Shown: positions 10,717-21,945 of the stretch, piece after piece | Numbering within the stretch: the first letter of the stretch is position 1 | How the letters are laid out: each line of letters opens with the position of its first letter | NCBI GenBank assembly: GCA_015680685.1 | Contig: MNCI01036287.1 | Location: forward strand, 65,767 to 129,766 | Reading direction: 5' to 3' | Origin: Gnetum montanum | Taxonomy: Eukaryota > Streptophyta > Gnetopsida > Gnetales > Gnetaceae | DNA length: 64,000 bases | Made by a program: the position numbers and the translations under genes | The notes under the pieces: model-generated | Told to the model about the DNA's origin: nothing | What the model saw: only the letters and a program-made list of their open reading frames with translations | Databases searched by the model: none

Positions 10717-11424
10717 AGGTAGCTCTTCCTTGTTTCTCATTCTAGGCCTAGACCGTAGTGCAACTCTGGTAATTTTACCTCTCTAGAGATAGAATAATTT
10801 CCATGTGCCCACAGTAGGAGCTCCATAGTGAACAGATCTTTATTCAAGCAAATATTGTACCTTAACACAAGTTTGTGTATGGCAATAAAGACAAACTTCT
10901 TGGATAAACCTTGCAGTGCATGGACTAAGCTAGATAGCACTTTATTTATTGTTTATCATTTAAATGCTTTATTAGTCGATTAAATCTCTCTCAACCCTTC
11001 TCCCATAGTTAAGTGCATTCAGTACGACCACTTCGTGCATGTGCGTTATGCTTGGTAATCCTAGCAACGAATAGTGTTTGGTAAGCCCAAAGGTTGCACT
11101 GCTTCAGGGTGTGAATGGTAAGTGGGAACAAATACTAATGCTAGGTTAATTAAGACTTAGTTAGTTAGAGTTAGTTAATTAGTCTCTTCACCCTTCACCT
11201 TATCAACATAGGAGATAAAACAGAAAAGACATAAAAATCACATACCTCAAACTTACTTAACCATACAATCGTGACAAATACAAGTAAGTTTGGGAAGAAA
11301 ATGAACGATTAACCTTAAGTGTTTCATGAGGTGTGTAGGTACTTAGTCTATGGAGTTCAACCATATCACGTGTGTAACGCTCGTATTCATATGGTTGAGT
11401 ATAGGGGTACCTCGCCACTCATCA

Positions 11425-11443
11425 TTGGTGTCGTTGTCGGGGA
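11425..11443 (+). promoter_or_regulatory. Primer binding site of element C
   Basis: ttggtgtcgttgtcgggga, starting one base after the LTR. It differs from the complement of plant tRNA-Asp (tggcgccgttgccgggga) at three positions, all C to T. Confidence 0.85.
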
Positions 11444-11571
11444 CTAAGTTATTTGTGCGCTAAGTAGAACATAGGAAATTATCCACATCGTTGGGAGCTT
11501 AAACTTACCCTTAGGGTTAATTAAACAAAAAAATTATATAACGGTTAATTAGCACACCGAGTAAAATAACA

Positions 11572-14062
11572 ATGTCTTCTTCTTTGAACAAAAGCACTTC
11601 ACCGCCTAGGTATCACACAAGAGACAGTCGACAATCTAACACACATAACCAAAATCCGCTAGTTCCTTAAGAATTCAGTGTGGTATATATTCATCCTGAT
11701 ATATATGTACCCAACTTTACCTTTGTCTTCCATCAAGACAAATAGTTATGTTGGAGAGATTTGGAAGGTAACATAGTGTTACCTCTAGATAGAACCACCT
11801 CCAACATGCTTCTTCGTGCCCTTGCATGAATTGACATGTCACAATTATACGCTGAGTACATTGCGTGTGATTACAAAATAAGGGACTACCATCCCATAGA
11901 AGCACAAAGTCAATAGAATGAGCGGTGGGAGAGTTACCAGACATCGTTGAAGGGAAAAGGCCCTCGTAATGCTTCACCCATTATACATGAAGTTAAGGGT
12001 GATGAACCTATTCTCATAGGTTCTCCACCAAATGATGTTCCCCCTCCTAACGATGGTTAGGAGGTGGTGGTTCAGAACCTATGCTCCATGATTCACAACT
12101 TGCGTTCTAATCCCCATGAACACCAACTGTTCAACAAGGGAGACACATGACAAGGGTGAGCATTCTGATCTTCATCACGATCAGGGTAGGGATCACTGAA
12201 GAGAAGGCAGGAAACATCGTCATGGCGATGATTCTCCTTCTTCTTCCCCTTCATCACATCACTCACCCTCTCCTTCCACATCAGGACCCAGTCATAGAGA
12301 GAACAACAATGAGGATAAGGGTAAGCAAAAGGAGAGACCTCGATGAGAGAGTCGAGGGTGAGGACAAGGGAATTCAAGAGAGTCAAGGCATGCAAGAAGG
12401 GAAATTACAGAACAACATAGGCATCATAGAAATCATGAGAGAGATGATCATGATGAACCCCTACTTTCCACCCAAATTATGTTATATACAAGGCACCAAA
12501 AACATGCTCAAATAAAGAGATTGGATATCAATAACATCCCACAATTTGAAGGGGGATACAATGTTGATTTGAAAAATGACTTACAGGAATTCCATGATGC
12601 TTGTGCCTTATAGAACATTGAGAATGAGTGGAAAAAGTTAAAGTTGTTCCCTCAAACACTCATAAAAGAAGCAGAGAGTTGGTACCATTCCTTAGAACCA
12701 GAAACCATTAGGAGGTGGAGTATGATGTTAGAACTCTTCAACGATGAATACCAAATGTACTCCAGAGTGTCCAACTTGCATAAACAGATCCAAGGATGGA
12801 AGAAGGGTACTCATGAACCCTTGGATGCTGCCATGGGCTGATATTATGCATTGTTACATTGTTGCCTAGGCCATGGTTATGCACAACAGGATCAACTATG
12901 CCATCTCGTAGATGGGCTAAGACATGAAACTAGGAGAACTCTTGGGACATATGCCCAAGGGAGATTATTTGAACTTAGATCCCATGAAATTCATCGATTG
13001 TTGGAGTAAGTAGCTAAAGAAGAAGGGGAGCTATGGAAAATAGAAAGTGTGGAAGAATACAACCATGATCCTTTCCTCTAAAAGAAGAGAGTAAGATTCT
13101 ACAATGAAGAGGATGAGTCACCACTCAAAGAGTTGGTGAATAGAAAAACCTTGCTGCTTCAAAAGCTAACAATGGAAGTGTCAGCTAAGGTAGATCAAAT
13201 GTGGGTTTCCTTAGATAGTAGATTTGGAACTATTTTAAAAATCTTAGAGGAGTCTAAGGAACGAAGTAGTGATCATGATAAGAAAAAGTGGAGAGACTCA
13301 GGCCATGCACGTGACAAGGGTAAGGGAAAAATGACTATCACCGATGAGGTTGTGGATTCAGACACAGATAATGACGATGGATGTGAGATCTACCAATATG
13401 ACCATCCTAAGGGATGTTGCCCAATAATCTCACATCTACAAGAGTCTAGGGTGTATGCACTCAAATCGAGACTTAAAAGATGGCAGGCACCCTGAAGGTT
13501 ACCTTATCCCCAAGGTAACCGAAGGTAGTTCCACCAACCGTTAACATATTATCTAAGTGGAACTTCACCACAACCTATCAGGAAACATTAGTGGCAACAA
13601 CCACGGTCATGGGGGATGCCACCACCTAGACAACAATACCCTTATTGGCAACCAGATCCATATGGCTACTATGTGCAACAACCAATTTCTCCCAGTGACT
13701 CTATGGGTCATGCAACCCCACAATGTTACTACCAAGTTTGGGAGTATTTTAGAAGGGCTCCTTCTTCTCTAAGAGACACACCACATACATACCATCCTCT
13801 GAATCCATCCACCTCTCTTATGTCAGTAGTTCCACTACCTCCCACTCCAACAATGCAAGGGGAACTCTCCACTCAACTGCAACAACATAATGCTACGAGA
13901 GATGTAAACCTTCAACTCACTACTGGTTCTGGCAACGGCAAGAAAAGAAGACCTTTCTTCAAAACCAAAAGCCCAGACAAGCTCTCACAACCACAAGCAG
14001 TTGAGTCTATGTACGCTCCTCCAACAATTAAGGCTTCGAAGCTCCCTTCAAACCAAAAATAG
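11572..14062 (+). pseudogene. Gag of gag-protease element C
   Basis: Starts at ATG 11572 (MSSSLNKS) after a 128-bp leader. Order of recognisable parts: VVYIHPDIYVPNFTF (11670-11730), an Arg/Glu-rich charged stretch (12290-12400), and the capsid core (12520-13010: NNIPQFEGGY, LKLFPQTLIKEAESWYH, RWSMMLELF, MYSRVSNLHKQIQGW, VDGLRHETRRTLGTYAQGRL). A coiled, charged part follows (13133-13350), then a zinc-binding stretch at 13380-13420 (CEIYQYDHPKGCC, one Cys lost) and a Pro/Gln/Tyr-rich tail to 14062. A few stops and frame changes break it. Gag would form the particle. Element D has the same gene in reverse. Confidence 0.85.
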
Positions 14063-14077
14063 AGCTTAACACACACG

Positions 14078-14720
14078 GTGATGTTAACACATACCATTAC
14101 CAACTGGATCAAGATAGGCCACCTTCCTAGGAAATTTTGTAACCCTGGAAGTCCCTTAATCTACCTCCAAGTCAGTGGAAATGAACCTCATAAGGCTCTT
14201 CTTAACTCAAGTTCCAGAGTCAACTTAATCTCACAAGAAATGTATAAAGCCTGGAACCTACCTCCACTTAAGAAGAGAAATATTCAACTAGAGCTGGCTG
14301 ACTAATCCATCACCATTCCCTTGGGATTGCTGGAGGACATAATTACCACTGTGTGTGGTTGGTCATACCCAGCTGACTTCTTAGTGATAGAAGTCAACAA
14401 CAAAAAAGGGGACTTCCCAATTATAATGGGAAGGGCATGGCTAACTACAAGAGATGCATGCCTAGGAATCTATGATCTTTCCTTGGAAATATCTAAGGTA
14501 AACATTTATGGAAAGATCAAGAAGAAGAAATTTCCATGCATCCCATACAATGACTCAAAGGGTGAAGACATGGAGGAATGCTCAGCATCTCCTACATGCA
14601 ACTGGTGTGCCCTAGAAACTCAGATACAAAGGTGCTTGTATGTAGCAACCACACAATAAGTGGACACCCCGTGGTTGATAGCTAATTGAAAGAGCAACCC
14701 ACCAACATGCATGGAACAAA
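14078..14720 (+). pseudogene. Aspartic protease region of element C
   Basis: Nearly open in two pieces, 14078-14305 and 14321-14659. It begins MMLTHTITNWIKIGHLP, has the active-site stretch ALLNSSSRVNLIS (Asn codon at 14204-14206 where the catalytic Asp belongs), then EDIITTVCGWSYPADFLVIEV, FPIIMGRAWL and a Cys-containing C-terminus (CNWCALETQIQRCLYVATTQ). D carries the same Asp-to-Asn change (LLNSGSRVNLIS), so the loss is probably inherited, not private. The reading then passes without RT into a short segment shared only with D. Confidence 0.8.
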
Positions 14721-16803
14721 CTAGGGGAACAACTCATGCCCATAACAAAAGCATAGATACATTGGAACATGAGCGTCGCCAACTTCCACCCCTTAACCTA
14801 AAAACATCAACCGGGAGAAGTTGGACACTTCTAAGAAATTCAAACAGGCACTCATTATTTTGGATCTCTCCATTTCAATTCAGTCATGGGGGAGATGGCC
14901 ACCTATGCTGATCATTTGAGGCCCTTAGTTCTTTTTAGTTTTTGTTTCACACATTTTTTTTACATGTTTCTATTTTACACATTTTTTTTTACAAATTTCT
15001 TTAACTTTTCTTATTTTTGTTTTTTTTTGTTTTACAACATCATTATAATTTTTCATTTCTTGGTGTGTGTGTGTGTTATCCATCTTGTCAAGTTTTTCAT
15101 TTAATAAATGTTCTTCATGATGGTATGAATTGTTTTTCCATTGATTGCTAATGTTTGGTTTTTACCTTTAAGTCATGATGTTGATACTAAGGTATGGTTC
15201 TTTTGATATGATAGGTAATGAGTCCACTTCATCCATACATCCACAAATTTCTATGGTCTCTCTTGGCTTGGAAATGTATATTCCCTTTCTAATTAATAAT
15301 TATCAATGAATCGGTGACTGGGCATTTCTCAAACTAAGGAAAGACTCAAGGATTGAAAAGGGTATGACTTCAAGGGAACTTGATGCATTTGTGTTGGCCA
15401 TTCTCTTGGGTGCTTGGATGTTTTCTTCTTGAGTTTTCTTACTATTTTGATGTTACTTAATTATCAGGAAGCTGAGCTAATAAAAATAACAAAGTCTTTG
15501 CATGGTGTGATTCTCACGTATAAACACATATAAAAAATAGTGAGAATTCAAAGCACACCCCTTAGATGAAATAATCATCTGGGATACAAGCACTGGTTAT
15601 GGAACTAACATAAAAATGTTCCCTCTAACTAAGGCCCTTTTCTCTTCCCATTCTCTCCTCCTTCGTTTCATCGGAATGGTGGTGGCTCTTTGGGAAGGCA
15701 TTCTTGTTACTTCAAGTGGATGGGTCAACTGAATGTATTAATGCAAAGTCACTAGATGTGATTTGTTAAGACTAAACTTGGAATGGGATCTACTAAGTCA
15801 CATTAACCATGAAATACACAAGGGGCTATACATCACCTTGTTCTTGAGATTTCATTCCATTCTCTTCTTTCCATCATTCTTTCTCCATCATTCACCTCAT
15901 TGCTAGTTGTATCATTAATATATATTTTGGTTGATGCATTGTTTTCTTTTTGGTAAATTCTTGTGGTTAAGACTTTAACTCTTGTTCCAAATGACATTCC
16001 TAGAGCCTATGGACTCTTTGAATGTGGGTTTGTCAAGGCATTAAGGGCATGAGCCTGCTTTGGGGAGGACCCATTGACATTCCTATTTGGTGCACCAGTT
16101 AAATTCTTTCCCTTAACATTTTTGCAATCCACTTTATTTTGTTCATTTCCATCTTGACATCTATTTCATTGATGTTATAGTTGTCTCTTTTTCTGCATCT
16201 TTCTTGTTCTTTATTCTTTCTCCATTCTATCACTACTGAAAGTTTGCTCTTAGTCATGGGGGTCTGGACCCAAATTTTTTCGATTTTCTCCTAACCCCTA
16301 TACCTTTGGTAGCCACTATTATATCCCTAGACCCGCATCAGCCATACCACAACTCAACCAATGGACCTTTCACCGAAGCAAGGTATCAATTGCATTATGA
16401 TTCATTTACCCTTGCTAATATAAAGACTGTGTTGTGTGTGCAGATGGAAATCATGCAACAATGGATTCAATCTGGAGGGAACAATTGGATTGGAGCAGTG
16501 TTGAAAGCAGCTATGCAAGGAGCAAGATTGATGGCACGCTTACGGACAGACAACAAAAGGCACAATTTTGACGTTGGCAGCAACAAACTTCTTCTCTCTT
16601 CTCTCTTCTCTCTCAGCTGCCAAATAAGGCCTGATGTCAAATGTATAAGGTGTTCACTCTTGTTTTCATGAACACCAGTTTTGTCATGTTCTATAATGAT
16701 GATCTGTTCACATGTCATCCCATTCACCATTAGTTCCATTTGAGTCAATAATCCCATACCGTCCCAATATTTTGTAAGGAACTCGAGGATGAGTTTTTAT
16801 TCA
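14721..16803 (+). other. RT-integrase deletion scar and 3' UTR of C
   Basis: At 14720-14880 C and D share a short coding-like segment (STGRSWTLLRNSNRHSLFWIS) in the place where B has 2.9 kb of RT, RNase H and integrase. From 14881 (cagtcatgggggagatgg) the sequence is non-coding and aligns with the 3' UTR of B up to 15836. The remaining 970 bp (15837-16803) are shared with D only. They include a splice-acceptor-like word, gtgtgtgcag at 16433-16442, before a frame conserved in D. Confidence 0.7.
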
Positions 16804-16815
16804 ATCATGGGGGTA
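16804..16815 (+). promoter_or_regulatory. Polypurine tract of element C
   Basis: atcatgggggta directly before the LTR start TGATGGGATG. Similar words (gtcatggggg) occur earlier at 14883 and 16253. D and X have matching tracts before their 3' LTRs. Confidence 0.6.
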
Positions 16816-17607
16816 TGATGGGATGTGATATCACATGGACTGTGATATCACATATGTGATATCACATTTTCTGTGATATTGCATCCCCCGTGATATTGTG
16901 TACGTGATATCGCGTCTTCCCCTACGCTATCACGTACGCGATATCACAGTGCACCATCAAATCTATAAATAAGAGGCAGCTCTCCCTTGTTTCTCATTCT
17001 AGGCCTAGACTGTAGTGCAACTCTGGCAATTTTACCTCTCTAGAGATAGAATAATTTCCATGTGCCCTCAGTAGGAGCTCCATAGTGAACAGATCTTTAT
17101 TTAAGTAAATATTGTACCTTAACACAAGTTTGTGTATGGCAATAAAGACAAACTTCTTGGATAAACCTTGCAGTGCATGGACTAAGCTAGATAGCACTTT
17201 ATTTACTATTATTTATTATTTATCATTTAAATGCATTATTAGTCGATTAAATCTCTCTCAACCCTTCTCCCATAGTTAAGTGCATTCAGTATGACTGCTT
17301 CAAGCATGTGCGTTACGCTTGGTAATCCCAGCAATGAATAGTGTTTGGTAAGCCCAAAGGTTTCATTGGTTTAGGGTGTGAACGGTAAGTGGGAATAGAT
17401 ACTGATGCTAGGTTAATTAAGACTTAGTTAGTTAAAGTTAGTTAATTAGCCTCTTCACCCTTGACCTCATCAACATAGGAGATAAAACAGAAAAGACATA
17501 AAAATCACATACCTCAAACTTAACCATACAACCGTGACAAATACAAGTAAGTCTAGCAAGACAACGAACGATTAACCTTAAGTGTTCCATAAGGTGTGTA
17601 GGCACTT
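16816..17607 (+). mobile_element. 3' LTR of element C, cut off by a gap
   Basis: Matches 10576-11340 of the 5' LTR through the word gtgtaggcactt, then stops at a single N. About 80 bp, including the TCATCA end, are missing, so the insertion site cannot be checked on this side. Differences from the 5' copy are mostly transitions and strip CG from the palindrome cluster. Confidence 0.85.
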
Positions 17608-17608
17608 N
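17608..17608. other. One-base assembly gap
   Basis: A single N separates the truncated LTR of C from unrelated sequence. It marks a contig join of unknown true length. Confidence 0.8.
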
Positions 17609-18540
17609 GGACCCACTTGCATACCTCTTAGTTGGGCTAGTTAAGTCCCTTATCCTAAGACATTTTTGTAATCAAATATTTTGCATTTTCCATCGGTTGC
17701 ATCCACCAGTGTGCTCCTTAAGGAATTTCTTAAATCACTCGCCATCACTTGTGAACTCTTAAATCTTCTTCATGTATTTTATTATATTCTTGGATTTTTA
17801 GGCTTCCATTTGACTCTAATTTCATTCAAAAACTTCTTATATTTTTCAAATTTTAACTTGGTCAATAGTGGCCAATAGGCATGTTGACTAGTCCCAGTCA
17901 ACATAGTTGACCATGTTGACTAGGCCCCATCAATGAGGCCTAGTCAATGCAAGGGAAAAATTCTATAAATAGCACTTACCACTTTGGAATTTTTTCCCAT
18001 TTACTTCAAATGTAAGGGGATTTTTTGTAATTTTTCAAAGGCCAAAACCTTCGAGAGCTTGTAACTTTTAAACCATTTTTCTAATTCACTTTTTTCTTTA
18101 GCCTGGTAGCTTCCGAAGGTATGGTCTATGTCATGGAGGCCATAAACCTTAGGTTTTTGATAGAAAATTTTTAAGAATTTTTCTAACTTCCCCATGGGTT
18201 TAATATATAAAATAATATTAAATCACCAACCTATGAGAGCTAAACCCTTCTGCCACACTTCAATAACCTATCTAATCATAAAATAATAAAATAATATTAA
18301 AATAATCAAACAAGCCATGATCACAACTTAGCCAAGTGTAACTACCCCAAGAGATAAGGTATTCCAAATGTTTCAAAGTTACACATTAAGTGATAATCCT
18401 TGGTCATGTTGGAGTTATAGATGGCACCTAGACCAAAACACCTATAGGATGGGGGACCATATTAACTAAGGGATAAATGACCAAAAGCTAGAAGGGAGTA
18501 ACAAGAACAAGCCCAAGAGTAACCAGTAGAAACTCATCTA
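17609..18540. other. Unassigned left part of element X, with promoter-like stretch
   Basis: No gene is recognised. At 17878-17960 short gttgac/gtcaac words alternate, followed by a TATA-like ctataaatag at 17970. That layout resembles the start of X's 3' LTR (tcaac/gttga words, then ctataaatatg), though the sequences do not align base by base. It could be a related LTR or a promoter. The rest (18200-18540) is AT-rich. Confidence 0.35.
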
Positions 18541-20834
18541 ACAGGATCTCTTCAAGAGGAGCTTGAAGTGGAATCTATTTGACACAGTTTTGAAGAAGCA
18601 ACTATAATAGAACAATACCATTAAGATGAGACACCAAGACAAGTGCCAAGACTTGAGGTCATATTAACTCAAGCCTACCTTGATGAGATCAAGCCTCATG
18701 ACATCCAACATTCAGTTCTCCAAGAATTAAACTTTGGACTATTCTTGGAGCACTAGAAGTTAAGACACAATTGTAGAACTCTCCCATGTGGCCAATCATT
18801 ACTTCTAGTGGGGAATGGTACATGGGAGAGACATATCTCTTCTGGAATGGTAAGAGGGTGGGAGCCACAGTGAAGATCAAGGACATTCAGGTGTCCTACT
18901 TGGTGGAAGCTATTATGTAGGCCCTCGGGTTTCCTAATATTAGAATAAACCTAGTAGAGATCTCTACACAAGTTGACCTAGAAGCAAAGAAGGAGTGATC
19001 CCAGAAATGCTATAGAGTGAATTATGAGTATGGCACACTCACTTTGGTGGAGTGTGTATATTTAAAGATAGTGGCCTATTACCTTAATTTGATGGTAAGG
19101 CCCAAGAAGGTAACTATCTTTTCCACTTGTGCATGTGCTGCTCTGAGTGAAAAATTTCCTATGAACCTTCCATAGCTAATCTATCCATAGATAGAGAAGT
19201 GATTTAAGGAAAATGAACATGGAAGGAAGGACCTGCTTTTTCCTTACCTCATTATAAAATTATGTAAAAGGGTAGGAATAGTTTGCTATGCCAATGATAT
19301 ACTTCAGCATACTCCTTCTATCTTTTGGATAAAAAAGATGAATGACAAGACCCCTACCACAACTAAGGAAGAGGAGAAGAAACCACCAGCTCCACCATCC
19401 ACTCATGAAACAATGTCAAAGCTTTGTGCTACCCTTGAATGAATGTGTGAGATCTAAGAGCACCTCTTGCTTGAGTAAGAGTAGCGAGTAGGAATGTGTG
19501 GTGGTGATCCATCTATGTATCACTGAGTAATGAGTTATCTCAACAAAGTGGCTCAAACCATCAGCTAGACGGAGGGAGGTGGACCAATTGTTTCATCCCA
19601 AAGAATGTAGTTGCACGCAAGATTGAATCCTAGCACTTAAGAGGTAACAATCTCTCTATCACAACATAGTAATTCCCAGATATCTTTGGGAATGCTACTA
19701 CTTTCTTAGTGTGTTTGGAGGAGGATGAGGAAGCAGCTATCTTAGTGATGTAGCACCATGGGTAGGAGATAGCTATAGAGGTGATTATTGATAGAATTTC
19801 TAAGACATTAAATGCACCTGTGGTGTCTATACTAGATTTTTTTCTACTCCAAGATGTGCAGATATTTGTAGGAACAATTAGTAGCAAATTAAGTACAACC
19901 TAGCACAAAAATTTGATAGACTAACTAGTAGGAACTAGGTAATCAATTCCATATGTCTTTAACCTTTTAGATACAATCACTACAACCCAGTCAGAGTTGC
20001 TAGAAGCAAAGAGAAAATGTATTATCATGGAGGGGCAACTCAAAATATCTTAGGCTCAAAACCAACACCTCATTGTAGAGGTTGCTAAATTAAGATCCTA
20101 CTTTGCTAATCCTACACTTCTCAACCCTAAACAATCCTATGATGAAGCTTTTTAGCAACTTTAGAAAAAGCTCAAGAAGGCTAAGGATGCAAAAGACATA
20201 GTGATTTTTGATCAATCCTTGGCCAATACCTCCATGCACAACATTCAAAATGCCTTGGATCATACTCACTAGGAGAATGTCACCCTAATTGCAGAGAATC
20301 ACCTCATGTAGAATGTTGGTGTGCAAAAGTGAAGAATGTAAAATTTTATGCATCAACAGTAGGAGTAACTAGCCAAAGTAGACATGGAACTAAGGAGATT
20401 GATAGTTGAAAATAGAAATATCTCTCCATGGAGGAAGTCTAAGCTCTTTACTAGAAATATGAAATAGAGGTAGTTGCCTAGAAAAATAAGGCTCTAAAAT
20501 TTGAGAGAGTCAAAAATCACTATAAAGATTAAGGTGATCTATAGAAAGAAATCAGTAAAAAAACATATTCAGATGATGAAGGAAAAAGTTAATGAGGCCC
20601 TCCATAAGCTCAAGGAAAGAGGAGATGTCTGGAAAGCTATCTTTGAAGGGCTCAGTGACTACAATAAGGTGGAGATTCGCATGAAGGAGTTGTAGATCAA
20701 GGAGATAATGGAGTACAAGAAGCTTGGAAATCTTTGTTACGCAAATCTAGTAATCTTAAATACCAAACAAACATGGTCTAAATTAGAAAAATAGGTTGCT
20801 AGTTTTTACTTATTGTATGTAGTTGAGTTCAAGC
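18541..20834 (+). pseudogene. Plant-transposon-like / coiled-coil ORF of element X, first part
   Basis: A decayed plus-strand reading with many TAG/TGA stops. Between about 18800 and 19330 it reads GTWERHIFWNGKRVGA, VNYEYGTLTLVECVYL, then NEHGRKDLLFPYLIIKLCKRVGI, a pattern like the plant mobile-type 'putative plant transposon protein' region (family recalled by pattern only). A Pro/Lys-rich linker follows (EEEKKPPAPPSTHE), then long charged, probably coiled-coil stretches to 20800 (EKVNEALHKLKERGDVW). Element D interrupts it at 20840 and it resumes at 45094. Function unknown. Confidence 0.5.
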
Positions 20835-20839
20835 ATCAC
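20835..20839. repeat. Left target duplication of element D
   Basis: atcac directly before the LTR. The right flank (45094-45098) reads atgac, one mismatch from a 5-bp duplication. Confidence 0.5.
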
Positions 20840-21933
20840 TGATGAGTGGAAAGGTACCCCTACACTCAACCATATGAAATGAGCATAGCATGTGCGATCT
20901 AGTCGAACTCCATAGACTAAGTGCCTACATGCCCCATGGAACACTTGGGGTTAATCATTCATTGTCTTCCTAGACTTACTTGTAGTTGTCATGGTATATG
21001 ATTAAGTAAGTCCGAGGTATATGATTTTTATAGCTTTTCTATTTTATCTCCTATGCTGATAAGATGAAGGGTTGAAGAGACTAACTACTAACTTTAACTA
21101 ACTAACTAAGTCTGAATTAACCTAACGTCAGCATCCGTTCCCACTTACCGTTCACACCTTGAACCAATGCAACCTTGGTTACCAAACGCTAATCGTTGCT
21201 AGGATCACCAAGCGTAACGCACATGCTGGAAGCGGTCGTACTGAGGCACTTAAGTNTCATACATACCCTGAATTATGCAACTGTGGCTACAAAATGCTAA
21301 TCGTTACTGGGATCACCATGCGTAATGCACATGCTCGAAGTGGTCGTATTAAGGCACTTAACTAGCCTAAGCATAATGAGCATCCATTCCTTGACTAGCT
21401 GTACACATCATTAGATGCTCATAATCAAGTCGTACTCATTCCGCATTCTAGGAGTGAAGGGTGAGAGAATCTAATTGCGATGAGCAGTTGATTTCTTGAT
21501 TAGTTGTACACATCCGTAAATGCTTGTAATCAAGTCATACTCATGCCACGCTACTACAGGGTAATAAATAACAGGTAGGAAATAACAGGTAATAAATCCT
21601 ATTCCATGCACTGCAAGGTTTGTCCACAAAGCTTGTCTTTATTGCCATACACAACTTGTGTTCAAGTACAATGTTGCTCGAATAAAGATCCATTCACTTG
21701 GGGACTCCTACTGCAGGCACATGGAAAATATTCTATCTCTGGAGTGATCAATCTACTAGAGTTTCCCTACTTCTAGCCTAGGATCGGAAATAAGGGAAGT
21801 GCCACCTCTTATTTATAGATTTGGTGGTGAACCGCGATATCGCATATACAACATCGCAAGGGACGACATGATATCATGTACGTGATATCGCATGGGATGG
21901 AATATCACGGCTAATGCAAATCACATCTCATCA
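20840..21933 (-). mobile_element. 3' LTR of element D, with artificial-looking duplication
   Basis: Read in reverse it begins after the polypurine tract and carries the GATATC palindromes (21835-21905), TATA box (21808-21820) and R-U5 of the C/D family. It is 133 bp longer than the other D LTR because a roughly 110-bp unit occurs twice around an N at 21256 (21135-21255 and 21257-21362). Confidence 0.85.
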
Positions 21934-21945
21934 TACCCCCATGAC
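21934..21945 (-). promoter_or_regulatory. Polypurine tract of element D
   Basis: On the reverse strand, gtcatgggggta immediately precedes the LTR start TGATGAGATG, as in element C. Confidence 0.6.

Larger units (their letters stand above)
10576..11424 (+). mobile_element. 5' LTR of element C
   Basis: An 849-bp LTR with termini TGATGGGATG and CACTCATCA, followed at once by a primer binding site. It matches the 3' copy at 16816-17607. The first 120 bp are a cluster of GCGATATCGC-like palindromes just before the TATA box. R-U5 sequence (tagagatagaataattt, ccttgcagtgcatgg) is shared with the LTRs of D and X. Confidence 0.88.

Noticed and set aside
16467-16757. Reverse-strand frame in the C/D-only segment
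   Set aside because: Not kept in D, whereas the forward frame is partly kept.
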